The position numbers and the translations under genes are program-made. This document shows positions 44,330 through 56,215 of a stretch of DNA of 64,000 bases, in pieces. The DNA comes from Chrysoperla carnea (Eukaryota > Arthropoda > Insecta > Neuroptera > Chrysopidae). The notes beneath the pieces are model-generated. The model searched no databases and had not been told where the DNA came from. It was given only the letters and a program-made list of their open reading frames with translations. The number at the start of each line of letters is the position of its first letter. Within the stretch, counting starts at the first letter, position 1. The stretch is taken from contig NC_058338.1 of the NCBI RefSeq assembly GCF_905475395.1, forward strand, positions 5,098,935-5,162,934, read 5' to 3'.

Positions 44330-47078
44330 TTTTTCGAGTAAACACACACAAGAACTCTCACAGTATTTTTTGCTCACTTTTAAACAAATCACAAACAACA
44401 AACACTATTTTAAATTGAAGACGTTTAAGGGAGTTTTAAAAGAAGAGTTGACTAACTTTCTTCCGGCCATTTGAAGCGTTATTGTGCCAGAAGAATCTTC
44501 ACATAATAATAAAATTATTGTTCATGAATTTTCAACTTTGTATATGATTTTAAAATATAAAAAAAAAACACTAAGCATGAAAATAGTTTGAACTAAACTT
44601 ATAAAATCGCCAAAAATAGATCAGCACATTCATAATACATACAACAGTGAACTAAAAACTTTACTCATGAATTTTGTGTATCTCTGATCTCTGTGTGTTC
44701 ACGTTTGTTCTTCTCGTTACCTCTCTTTTCTCTTCCTAAATCGTGTACAAATTTTTACTAATAATTTTACTTAAACGTTTTTTGTTTATTTATTTATTTT
44801 TGAAATTTATTATGTTTCGTAATAATTAGGACATTTGAAATATTTTACATATGGTTATTTTAAAATTGACCACTAGGCCAAAGCATGATTTGTAAAAATT
44901 GACTGTCAATATTGTTTGAAATCAATTTATAGCCGGATTTGCTTGACGCCAGATATACATAGCTGATTTTACAAATTATTTCACTTGTAGAAAGAAAGTT
45001 ACATTGTGAGCAAATAACAAAGTCGAGTGTCAAATGAAGTGAAGTTTATAACGAAATAATTTTTATATTTAAAATTGCAATTGCCCAGCGAAGCGGGTGG
45101 GTAGAGTTTCTGAGATATCGCAATGTTTGGATATCGCAAAAAGTCGCAAATCGCTGAGATATCGCAAAAACTATTCGACCAGTCAACAAATGCACCCGAT
45201 TTTTGTACTTTTTGGGTTAAAATTACTTTATATACTGAGTTTTATCGAAATTGGAGATAACAAAAATTGTTAGATTTTTTGAAATTTTTTTGAGGGGTAC
45301 CCCTTTGAAAAAAATCGAGAAAATCGAAAAAAAAATTTTGTTATGGAATTTGATGAAACTCGGTGGATGAGGTAATTTTGATCCAAAAAGTATGAAAATT
45401 AGGTTAATTTAATGATTGGATGCAGATTTTCTGAGATATCGCAATATTTGGATCGATTTTAGGCCGTATCTCAAAAACTATTCGATCAGTCAATAAATGC
45501 ACCCGATTTTTGTACTTTTTGGGTCAAAATTACCTTATATACTGAGTTTTATCGAAATTGGAGATATAAAAAATTTTTCGATTTTTTGCAATTTTTTTAA
45601 GGGGTACCCCTTTGAAAAAATCGAGGAAATCGAAAAAAAAATATTTGTTATGGAATTTCATGAAACTCGGTGGATGGGGTAATTTTGATCCAAAAATTAT
45701 AAAAATCCGGTTAATTTAATGATTGGATGCAAAGTTTCTGAGATATCGCAATATTTGGATCGATTTTAGTCCGTATCTCAAAAACTATTCGACCAGTCAA
45801 CAAATGCACCCGATTTTTGTACTTTTTGGGTCAAAATTACCTTATATACTGAGTTTTATCGAAATTGGAGATAAAAGTTTTTTTTCGATTTTTTGCAATT
45901 TTTTTAAGGGACACCCCTTTGAAAAAATCGAGAAAATCGCAAAAAAAATTTTGTTTCGGAATTTGATGAAACTCAGTAGATGGGGTAATTTTGATCCAAA
46001 AAGTATAAAAATCCGGTTAATTTAATGATTGGATGCAGAATTTCTAAGATATCGCTAATATTTAGATCGATTTTAGTCCGTAAGATCGAGTTTTATAGAC
46101 CCGATTTTTGTCAATTTCTGGCAAAGATTAGCAGATTATTAGCAGATTAGCAAAGATTAGTTCGATAATTTCTTAAAAAAATTTACTCGTATTGTAAAAG
46201 GCTTCCAAGGCCCACTATTTTTCGTGGATTCAATAAATTATTTTAAAATTTCTCGAAAAATCCACGAGTATTTTAACTCGATCGGAACGGCAAACAGAGA
46301 AAATATTCAATATTTGCTATAGCCTGGCAATATCTGAAATGCCGAACATCTGTCAATTTTCAATATTAATCTCACAAATGGACCTCTCCGAAAAGCAACC
46401 TATATTTTTTTTACTTTATTGTCCTAAATATTTATAACTTTTAAGCACTATTTGTAGTTTTCGACAATGGCAAAATTTTAAAGCTTTTATTATTAAAATT
46501 AATGAATCCTTTGATGTTAACATTCAGAATTCCTTCTGATGACAAAGAATAAAATAAATCTAGAAATCAATGCTCAAATTACGGTCTGAATTCTAACTTG
46601 ATTATTTCATAATTGATTGAAATTTTAAACAGAATTGGTCGAAATATTTAATTTTATAACAAATATACCCATGGTTATAGTTTTAATTTGAGACAGGCAA
46701 AAAAGAAACCGAAAATTAAGTTAGAAAAAAAATTAAAATCTTGTATACTTAAAAATAATTACTGTCCTTTCTCAGGACCATTTTTTCTGGAACTGAAGAT
46801 TTTAATTTCTTTTCATAACTTACAATTCAGTTTTTTTGCATGTCTCTTTTGAATGATGCAACGATGATTGTTCAGACTAAAATATTTTTTGAAGGGGGTT
46901 GTTTGGGGGACAACATTGGGATTGTTGGTTTGATTTATATAATCAAAGAATTTTTATAGAAAAATAAAATAACAAGTAATAATACCTACATATACTTTCC
47001 AATAAATTCGGATGTGTTTTTTTTTTTGTATAAATGTATTTTTTTTTGGTGTAAGGGAAACATTGTTTGGACACTCAC
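44330..47078. other. Doa intronic DNA between the proline-rich first exon and the RS exon
   Basis: Apart from the satellite array (45090-46090) I see no gene. A CACTATTTTTCGTGGATTCAA word at 46206 resembles one near 38300. Confidence 0.45.
45090..46090 (+). repeat. 307-bp satellite, just over three tandem units, headed by a Helitron-type tail
   Basis: Unit starts are marked by (T/C)TGAGATATCGCAATATTTGG at about 45110, 45429, 45736 and 46043. Each unit contains GCACCCGATTTTTGTACTTT, a GGGGTACCCC palindrome flanked by inverted (T)n/(A)n-TCG sequence, and TTAATTTAATGATTGGATGC. Just before the first unit is CCAGCGAAGCGGGTGGGTA. Open frames here are by-products of the repetition. Lies in a Doa intron. 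Confidence 0.9.
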
Positions 47079-47292
47079 CTGAGGTGACGATTCGGACCGT
47101 CTGGATTTCTGGAAACTATCGTGCTGATCCACATCAGCACGATATTTTCTTGATTTGGATGTGGAACGATTATCTCCATGACGATGTCGATGCCGTTTAC
47201 TGTACGTGGATGAACGACGTAACCTACGTTTACAACGCTTGCTTACTGATGATCTTCGTTCATATTGACGGGATCTTTGAGCTCGCTCGCTA
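47079..47292 (-). CDS. Doa: Doa RS-like internal exon (N-terminal Arg/Ser-rich region)
   Basis: Acceptor TTAG|T at 47293-47294 and strong donor CAG|GTGAGT at 47078. The 214 nt (one base plus 71 codons) encode RSRQYERRSS, KRCKRRLRRSS, KRHRHRHGD and KSRRSESSPQ, the Arg/Ser/His-rich composition of CLK N-termini, which bind SR proteins and drive nuclear localisation. Entering phase 2 matches the first exon at 51638-51993 (TT|T = Phe); leaving phase 0 matches the linker exon at 26730. Confidence 0.85.
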
Positions 47293-47787
47293 CTAATTTA
47301 AATGGGAAAAAATTGTTTGGTTAGTATTAAAAATAGTTTCTGGGCTTCGATAAAGGTTTCAGAACTAATGTTTTATGAAAATGACACATTATTACTTCCA
47401 TTATAATTTGTTAACGAAGCTAATCCAAGATGAAAATTGCAATTGTGATTAGAAAAACTTCAAAACAAAGTGGATACATGAAAACAAGAACTTAAAAATC
47501 TTTCCTCAATCGTTTTTTTTCAATTAATAAATACATGAAAAGCTTTCTACCATATTTGCAAGCCTTCAATTGCATTCGTAAGCCTTCGATTGATTTGGTA
47601 AGCTCTGGCTTGCAAGTAGGGTTTCTTCTCGAGAATTTCCGCCTCGGAAATCTCGGAATATAGTTTTTAGTCGAAGCGGGAAAAAAATGAAAATAGATTT
47701 TTCAACGCTGCAAAAATACGACATTGATTGTCACGGGAGTAAAATAGAGGTGAGAGTTCATATGAAACTTGGTTGTATTTGAAGTTA

Positions 47788-49330
47788 GAAATGTGAAAAT
47801 TGATATACTTGCTCATGATTTGGGTACGGAACCCTAAACTGGCACTTGATAGATACCTAAGAACACTCTCCGTCAAATTACCTTTCAAATGATTCCAAAC
47901 AAATTAAAATCGGCTCATTCGTTTAGACGCTACTATGCCACAGACAGACACACACACATAGCGGTCAAACTTATAACACCACTTTTTTTAATTCGGGGGT
48001 TGAAAATACCTTAAATAGTGAAAATGGAGAGGGGGTCAGGAAAAAGATCCCGGTTTTATGTGCCAATTTTTGGGTTTGTTAAGATAATTAATAGGTCTTC
48101 AGTTGATTAAATTTAAAGCATCTTAATGTTTGAGAAATATTTCTTTAAAAATTTCCCAGTCAAGTATTGCGGTACAGTGGTTAAGAATGATTTGAGAGAC
48201 TACGGTTCCATAAAAGGACTAAGCAAAAAAAACTTTAAAGGCTAGTTGATCAATTAAAATGTCCAAATTTATGATCTTTTTAACAATTTTATTTTCAAAT
48301 CAAGAAATAATATGGATGTTTACTCCACGTGACATACCACCAAATACAGGAAAGAATCTTATGAATAAATAAATCATTAAAGACAGATAGATCTATTTAA
48401 AAATGACTAAAATAGAAAATAAGAAAAACCTTCGATGAAAATAAATAAAGTGCAGTTGGTTGGAATGTCGTCTTTACAAATTATAAATTGTTTTGAATAT
48501 AGAATAGATCTATTAGTTTAAGTTGGTAATGAATGGTATTAGGAACTTACAGCAAAAATAAATGCATATCATTAATTAAATGTTTTGAAATAATCTCTTC
48601 TCACAAAATAATCTTGAAAAATAAATTTTATTTAAAATTTTATACCCGATCGATTTCATTTTGACAAATATTTTGATTTAGGACGGGTAACTAAGTAAGT
48701 AGACCTTTTATCATTTTATGTGTCAAAGCCTTCTTGGCCACTGTATGAACCATGAAGGTTATAAAGAAGGAGAACGATCGCTATAGAAAATATTGTCCCC
48801 GAAATATGCATAAAATAAGTGAGGCGCTGCGATCGCTAAGTTGTATCAATAAAAGCGGGCTGTTGTGCGCTAATTTGAAATGATATATCAATTTGTACAT
48901 TATGCAACTAACTTCATCTACTTGTACTCATAAACAGCTAACTTCGCAGATACTACTTAATGATGACAGCGCGGCTGGTGGCTGAAAAATGAACTATAAA
49001 TTCTACAAAATTTCAGGGACAGGCGCGCTAATGCTTTAACACGTAGCGATCGTTCTCCTTCTTTATAACCTTCATGGTATGAACTATTTATGGTAAAATG
49101 TCAGTAAAGTCGACACATTTCGATGTTGTCTATTTCTTACCCCCGAACTAAAAAAAAGTGGATGTTATAAGTTTGACCGACCTATCTGCTTGTCTGTGGC
49201 ACCGTAGCGCCTAAATGGATGAAACGATTTTGATTTTTTTTTCTCCTTTGAAAGGTAATTTAATGGAGAGTGTTTTAGCTATGTTTCAAAAACTAGTTTA
49301 GGATTCCGTACCCGAAAAAATTAACAAATT
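47788..49330. repeat. Inverted pair of ~200-bp repeats around a 1.1-kb spacer
   Basis: 47788-48004 and 49137-49330 are inverse copies: both hold CTCCRTYAAATTACCTTTCAAA, a CCACAGACA block, GGTCAAACTTATAACA and TTCGGGGGT in the same order when one is inverted. A partial third copy of the GGATTCCGTACCCGAAAAAA end follows at 49379-49450. The spacer includes a hAT-like MITE. It may be one composite element or two insertions in opposite orientation. Confidence 0.75.
48751..49076. mobile_element. hAT-type MITE with perfect TIRs and 8-bp target-site duplication
   Basis: 326 bp. Terminal inverted repeats of 33 bp match perfectly (outer part CATGAAGGTTATAAAGAAGG). The flanks carry the identical 8-mer GTATGAAC (48743-48750 and 49077-49084), the hAT target-site length. 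No ORF. The intact TIRs and TSD suggest a fairly recent insertion. Confidence 0.9.
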
Positions 49331-50317
49331 TGCAATGATCTTCAAAATCGGTTCAGTTTGGGAAAAAGGCTTTAAAGAAAAAGGTAATTTAATGGAGAGT
49401 GTGCTTAAATATGTTTCAAGTGCGGATTTAGGGTCCCGTACACGAAAAATTTGTCGGATTTGTTAAAATTAAAATTTGAATGAGTTAAAATTTTTCTCAT
49501 ACAATTGATGTCGGAAGATTTAACGAAAATCACTTAAGCCAGACCAAAAACATTTAAAGTTGATCATTTGAGGATTGATTATAGTAGTTGTGTACACACA
49601 AATACTGCTGTCAGTCTAGCGAACTCAAGAACAGGAGTCAGATACATACTATCAAATCGGTTATGATTGCCGTGGTATAGAAAAATATTTTTTATGAGAT
49701 TATCTGAAATTTTTTAAGAGGGAACCCCTTTGAAAAAATTTAAATAATCGCAAGTTAAAAACATTTTCATAAATGTTTGATATTCCGTTCGAAGTTTTTG
49801 AGTTTTTTTAGCAATTTATTTAATAAAAGGAATATTCTCATTATTTCAAATTATGTTCAAGTCGTGATGATATTTGAATAATATTAATATGTAATTCTAT
49901 TCTCTAGAAAATAGTAATAATAAAATTTTAGTAAAACTTTAGCTTTCAATTTCAAAAGTTTTCACTACAATAAAGAAAAAAACTTAAAAAACAATGATAA
50001 ATGAAAACTGAAAGTATACTACCACGGAATAATGTCATACAGCACAGATTTTAAACAAATGATACCAGAGATACCATATGCGAAGTAAGTGTAAGTGAAT
50101 GATAAATAATATCGTTGGTGTACTTTTAAATTTTATAAGCAGATATTGAAACTGAACAGGTGTGCTGAATAAAACCATGTAAGGTGTTGCTAAAATCTTT
50201 TTAACTAATTTCACTCACAATCAGTATAAACAGATGGTTTTTTGTGCTACTCCAATTTTTTTGTTTTTAAAAATCTTTATATGAAATCATTTTTTAGGAT
50301 TCCGTAGCCAAAAATAG

Positions 50318-50493
50318 ATGCTGGAGATCAAAGAGTATTGCACTGGTTTCGAAACGAGTATAACATTGAATTAGAAAATTTAACACCCGCTATTGTTAAA
50401 GCACTGCCATTTCATGAATTGAGTCTTACGTTATCCCACGAACGTGAAACGATTTTTCAATACTGGGTCCTTAGCACCTTGAATAAATACCGG
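50318..50493 (+). pseudogene. Isolated exon-like ORF, antisense within a Doa intron
   Basis: Between a possible acceptor (AATAG|ATG) and a good donor (CGG|GTTAGT) the frame reads DAGDQRVLHWFRNEYNIELE and continues to ETIFQYWVLSTLNKYR. Balanced amino-acid composition suggests real or recently real coding sequence. The VLxWFxxxYxxxL....W.L..L pattern loosely recalls the ATP12/ATPAF2 family, but this is a guess. No partner exons were found within several kb on this strand. Likely a captured exon or gene fragment; flanked by the GGATTCCGTA repeat word. Confidence 0.35.
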
Positions 50494-51637
50494 GTTAGTC
50501 TTGAGATTATTAGATTCTAATTTAGTTCAGTTCCTAGCCCAAAAAAATGGATCGTAAACGTAAACGTGAATGAAAATAATCAAAGTAGACTAAAATGTTT
50601 TTGAAAGTTTTTCAACAATTGATGAGAGTGTTGTGCAGATTAGTGTCCCGACATATTTTTCGAGCTGGAGACTTGTCAAAGTAAACATGATCTTAAGGAC
50701 TGTCTCAGAAATGATTGATGAAAAACTGGGGTAAACTATGAGCCACGAAAATTAATAGATTATCCCAGAATATAAAGGCTGATTCAAACTGTGTTTCCTA
50801 ACTTTAATTAATATAAAAAAGATTAGTATTTTCTTAGTTATATATTTAAACGACCAATTTTTGTATATATATATATATATCTGGAATCTCGGGAACGGCT
50901 TCAACGATTTTCATGAAATTTAGTATGCAGGGGGTTTTTGAAGGGAAAAATCGATCTAGCTTGGTTTTATTTTTAGAAAACATCGTTTTATTCGTGTTTC
51001 CAGGAAAAATGAAAAAATATGACACTTCCTGACATCTATTGGCCAGTAGTAATACTATTATTTTTTTAATTGGGAGAAAAAGTGAAGGTACGATTCATAT
51101 CATAAATGGAATATTTCCAAACTAACATTTGCCGTTTGAAAGTATTCTCATAGCATTCTAATTTACAGTGTTGCAAACTGAAATTGGATCACTCTCTAAA
51201 AGCAAAATTTGGCCTTTTTTTATACTCAGAAAGGGTACTATATTAATAATATTTCCGGGGATGATTGCTAAGAGTATCACTATTATCGTGATTAAAGAAA
51301 ATCAAACTTGAGTTTTCCAACAATCTTCAATTTGTTCATGTAATCAATATTTTTTTAAATAATAATTGAAGGTCATAACCTATTTAATTTCCCAAAACTT
51401 TTGTATAAAATAAGTAAATCTTTTGTTTAGAAATCAGAATAAAAGTAAAATTTTTCCACAAAACCAGTTAAAACTCATTACCTGTCTTTTGTTTTAATTG
51501 TCTTCACACATCAAGTATATTAAAATAAAAAAATATGATACCTTCTTGAATCCAAGAAGATGGCATGGATTCAAATTACAATTGGAAACAATACGTACAC
51601 ATTACACTTGGGAACCCATGTGGCAACAGCGACATAC

Positions 51638-51993
51638 AAAACAGGAGAATGTTGTCGTGACGATAGCGTGCTAGTTGTGCTCGTCTTACGAGCAAACATA
51701 TCTTGTCGACGCATAGACAATGGATCCGTTGACGGTACCATATTGTTACGCATTGCAAACATTGAATTGAATGGACTTGGTTTTATGATACGTGTCACTG
51801 CACGTGATCTACCATGATGTCCAGCAGGTATTATTGTGCTAATTGTTGAAGCACACGATCTACGTGATCCTGGCGATGAGCTACCATCATCAACGTTGCT
51901 CAGTCCACTATAATTTGTTCCATAATTTTGGCTATTGTTGTTTTGATTGTTATGGAGTGAAAATGATGCTATGCGTGATGTGACTAATTCCAT
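51638..51993 (-). CDS. Doa: Doa alternative first exon, upstream isoform (118 codons + 2 nt)
   Basis: True ATG at 51993; donor TT|GTATGT at 51637. Phase 2 fits the RS exon at 47292. Encodes an Asn/Ser-rich disordered leader (MELVTSRIASFSLHNNQNNN...), basic HHGRSRAVTRIIKPS, and STTSTLSSRQHSP before the junction. With the RS, linker and kinase exons the product is about 558 aa, close to the size of RS-containing CLK/Doa proteins. Most 5' Doa exon visible; further upstream non-coding exons cannot be excluded. Confidence 0.72.
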
Positions 51994-53348
51994 TTTGGAT
52001 TTGAGTTTTTTTTTTTTGTATGTTTTCTAAATTAAGTTATCACAGCCTTATTTAAGTGTTGAATATTATATAATTGTTTAAACATAATTAATGTTTAAAT
52101 TTTTTAAAGAGAGTTTATGCTGAAATTTAAAAGGTTTGATAAGAAAATATGCCAGTTTATTCTGCACCTTGGAATTTAATACCATAAATAATAAGTTATC
52201 AATGCAAGATATCGCGTCTATAGTCTTTTCATGAAATAATTCTTAAATTTACATATAGCATTCGTGAATAGATCCTTAAGACCAAATTTTCTGGTGACAA
52301 AAAATTTATCACCATTGAAAATACGTATAACAATTTTTTTACTCAAACTAGCAGGATTTTCTCCTGAGCCTCCTCCACACTCCCGCGAAGTAGCAGAAAG
52401 TCGGACAAGAAACAATAATGTAGAGGTGATACTTATGGTGTCTCGTCTGTCCTCACGTCGCTTTATCTGACTTCGCTAACAAGGCGGGTTTTTGTCTCCG
52501 AGTCAAAGATAACATGATGCACCAAGACTAGTTGAGTCTACCTTCATTTTGACATTCTCGCGATTACTAAGTTATACAGGGATATCCCAAGAGTTACGGT
52601 CGCCATCAGTTAGAAAATAGAATACTAAGACGAAAATTTCTCTTTAATTCGATCCGATGAACGGATATCCGTTTCTTACTAGCCCCCTCCTTCCATTGCC
52701 TTGCCACAGTGGCGCGCTTCTGATTGGTTGTTAATTTACTTAATAATAGCTAATTACCCATGCATCGGATCAACAAATGGAAAAAGACTTTCTGTCGTAG
52801 ATTCTATACCTGATGAAATAAGGGCGCCTGTTACTCCTGGAACACTCTGTATAAAACATATTAGATACCAATGCGATTCTTGCGAAGTACCTAAGAGTAA
52901 TAGAGTGTTTCACTTCGGCTAACTTTGGCGAGGAGAATCCTCGAGAGTGTGAAACAGGGTCTACATTTTAAATTTCCTGAAAGCGTAATTTTTAATTCTA
53001 AACAATTTCAAAAAAAAAAAAAAAATTAGATAACAGTGATTGCACAAAATTGAAGGACGATTTTTTTAGCTATATCCGAATAAATACATTACGAAGCAAA
53101 ATCTACAGTCGTGATGATATCTTGCATAACTCGATTGTTAAAAACATTTTTGGTTTGTTTTCAAAGTAGCCATCATGTGTCTTTCAATGTGGTAATGTAG
53201 TGCACAATTTGCGAATTAAAATCGGAATTAAAATTTGTTATTAAGGATGATATTTGAAACTTACTTTCCTAATATTTCGCGACGCAAATTAATATTCAAA
53301 TTTCTGAAGCAATTGCCCACTCAGTTATAATTTTGGTAAAAATTTGAA
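51994..53348. other. Upstream flank of Doa
   Basis: Presumed promoter and 5' leader region of the most upstream Doa first exon. No defensible core promoter motif. Contains one copy (52690-52870) of a repeat also found at 62440-62620. Confidence 0.4.
52690..52870 (+). repeat. Dispersed repeat family B, copy 1
   Basis: Shares with 62440-62620 the ordered words GCGCGCTTCTGATTG, AGCTAATTA(C/T)C, GTTACTCCT(G/T)GAACACTC and CTCTGTATA. Diverged, so old. Copies lie 9.75 kb apart in the same orientation. Confidence 0.7.
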
Positions 53349-53410
53349 CATACAAACTTGGGATTAAACTTAGTATACCTTGATATATACATATACACAG
53401 GGTATATAAA
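53349..53410 (+). repeat. Dispersed repeat family A, 3'-end fragment
   Basis: ACAAACTTGGGATTAAACTTAGTATACCTTGATA followed by a TATAC-rich end (quoted words joined here across under 40 bp), matching the end of copies at 18.0 and 38.8 kb. Truncated to about 60 bp. Confidence 0.7.
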
Positions 53411-55828
53411 GTAGCCAAATTGATTTTAAATTTTGAAACCCAGCATAGAAGTTAGAATTTCTCTTCAGATTTGTAACATAATCTACCATAAACATTTTTT
53501 ATGATAAAAATTTTATTGTTTAATTTTAAGTTACAGAGACAAATTTTTTTGAAAATTATTCAGAAATACTATTTTTTTTTTAATACATCACTTAAATTTA
53601 CTTAACAACAATTATAAAAATAAAAATTAACTACAACAATTCAATATAACAATTAAAAATCACATTGTTTATCTTGCGACACTTGAGGTGGGTAAATAAT
53701 TAACAACAGCAGGAAAAATTAAGTAATCATCGAAGTGTTATCATTATCAAATCAATACACAAAGCCACCCATCAGAAGAATTACTTGACCTGTTAAAACA
53801 TAAGATATTACTGATTTTAATTCAAAGAACGAGCGCTTTTCAAAAAATACGCAACGCAAAATTGCATATGGACGTTTAACCTTACTCAAGTTTTAAAAGT
53901 AAATCGACATATCGAGTTCATAAGGTTAACTCTTTAGAAGTACTCTACACCCGGCTTCGATTATCTGTTTCGCCGCACCTGAGTTTAACTATTCTATAAT
54001 AGGCGTAACGATAAGTATTATATTTGATTAAAAAATCAATATTATAAAATTTTTTATTAAAGTAAAGAAAATTTTAAAATCAATTGAGGAAATGAACAGC
54101 GTATGAATTTTTAATTAATTAATGTCTTTGTCGATTCTATGCAAAAATAATGATATTTATTTTTATGACGTAACTATGCAGTAATATTTATCAATTTTTT
54201 TTTATATCTAGAAATTATTTCGAAACATATTTCGAATGAAATAAGACGATTTCATTCCTAGAAGAATGGAGTAAGTTTCACTACTAAATTCCTTACACTG
54301 AAATTTTCTAAATGCATTTTCTAACGTGGTGTATACTTCCTAGAAGCAACAGTAGAAATTTTTAAGCTTATGATCAAAAGGGTTTACATAAAAGTAATTT
54401 AAAAAAGACTTTCATTCCAGAATGAATTTTTGTTAAATACCGAGTTGAGACACAGTTATTTCGAGTATCGTGGTATTTATTTCAATAACTAACCATTTCA
54501 TCTAATATTTCTTTACAAATAATGCGATTTTAACAGAAAAAATGGAATGAAAGGTGAATCGTTAAAACGTAAATCGTTGAAGAGGTCAGAGGATGTAAAA
54601 ATTTGTTATTCGTGAAAAAAAGTTGAAAGAAATACTCTGGAATTTATTTTAATTCCAAGTTATAGTTCTGGAAAATAGCGCCAATAAATCGTACCGATTC
54701 TAAGTGTTTAATACACTTATAACATCAAAAAATACAAAAAGTAGTAGGAACAATTTCTTGGGATAACTTCAGATACATTTTTTGGAAAAAACTTAAATTT
54801 TCCTGGAATTTTGCCTAAATTTTTCATTTAAAACGTAAATCGTTGAAGGGAGCACAGAGGACGTAAAAATTTGTTATTCGTGTCTTGATTTCCATTTGGT
54901 ACGATATAACGATAATCCAATTATGGTTATTGAAAACAGAATAATTTCTGACTCGCATACAAATTTAAAAAAAAAAGTAAATAAATCGATTACCAGCTGA
55001 ATGTAAATAAAATTAATTCAATATATGGTCACTTAAATCTGACCATTTACAGGTATTGACACAGATGTATGACAGACCGTCTGTCAGTGGCCCTAAATAC
55101 ATTATTATGAATCATAACACTATTTCACAACGTTGAATTCTACTTTGAAAACTGAACCAAAAAAATTTTTTACAAAAAAAAATATTAAATTGAGATTCAA
55201 AACTCACAAAATTTGTTTATCGTATAAAATTATTTAAAAAATATTTCCACTTTATCACAAACATTTTCACTGATTGTTTATAAAAAAATAAATTAATATT
55301 TTTGTTTATAATTATTTTTTGTAGTACATGAACATCACTGTACAAACGATTAAGGCAAAATAATATAAATGTGTGCGATGAATGCGGGCTAAGAATGTCT
55401 CAAGAACACATGGATCTCTGTGTGCAAAAGTAGTGTTACAACTCTTAGTCCGTGGTCGTCATAAAAGAAGTGGTAAAATCAAATCAAATGTCCATGACGA
55501 TGTGCTCTTATGTAGATAAAATGTGTAACAATAACAGATATTAAAAGTCTGTATAGGTATTACTTTTTATCATATATATACATAGTGTTTTATTTGAAAG
55601 CATACCAGCGATCGATGATCGATCTTGTGGCGGTCACTCATAATTTACGTTACACATTACGGGGGAAGAGGGTTAACAAAATGTGTCAATGGGTAAGGGG
55701 GCCAAAAGCTTTGTGACGTCATGCCGAAATCGTAATATTAAACGTGAAAATACATAAACAATATGGTAAAATTTTTCAGGTGAAATGATCCATCAGGAAA
55801 TTATGTTGATCAAGTGACAAAAAAAAAC
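53411..55828. other. Intergenic DNA upstream of Doa
   Basis: No gene seen. A 50-bp sequence (AACGTAAATCGTTGAAG ... AAAAATTTGTTATTCGTG) occurs twice, at 54567-54620 and 54833-54885. A G-rich word with TGTGACGTCAT at 55670-55725 looks like a transposon end. Otherwise AT-rich. Confidence 0.45.
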
Positions 55829-56215
55829 AATTGACTGACTTAATTGTTGAAATACTATGTATAGACAGTGTTGATTACTCTGTCACATTACACATACATA
55901 CATGTCACACATATATAACTGATATTCCCATATTAATACACACTACAAAATTTTCACCTAGTTAGCGCCCTTGTGGGTAAACAGTGATGTTTACAAGAAA
56001 ATGTTTCAAACAAAAGTTGTTTATTTTTTTATAATGAATATTTTTTACATTTAAACTTTTGTTCTATCTCTAACTGTTTACAAGATTGAACCCAATTGAC
56101 CTATGTTGTTCATTTACGAACTCGACCTCACTTTTTACGTCTTAAGCACGCTATAAAAATTTCAGCTTGATAACTCCTTTCGTTTTTGAGTTATCGTGAT
56201 GACAGACGGACAAGC
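55829..56215 (+). repeat. Dispersed repeat family A, copy 3 (3' truncated)
   Basis: Runs from TTGACTGACTTAATTG through GCCCTTGTGGGTAAACAGTG and TTGTTCTATCTCTAAC to the CAGACGGACAAGC block, where similarity stops. Lacks the AAACTTAGTATACC end. Confidence 0.8.

Larger units (their letters stand above)
47293..51637. other. Doa intron between the most upstream first exon and the RS exon
   Basis: Contains the inverted repeat pair, the hAT MITE and the exon-like ORF listed separately, plus a (TA)n tract at about 50864-50880. Otherwise AT-rich without visible genes. Confidence 0.5.

Noticed and set aside
43745..44401. Doa proline-rich exon starting at 44401
   Set aside because: The upstream part has no ATG; the first true start is MDTPES at 44329.
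43532..44474. Plus-strand ORFs of 76 and 151 codons
   Set aside because: Antisense to the proline-rich Doa first exon; no splice or domain support.
45497..46025. Two similar plus-strand ORFs with repeated HPIFVLFGSKLPYIL peptide
   Set aside because: Produced by the 307-bp satellite; not a protein family.
47012..47296. 94-codon plus-strand ORF rich in His, Asp and Tyr
   Set aside because: Exact antisense of the RS exon; His/Asp/Val composition is what the complement of RS codons yields.
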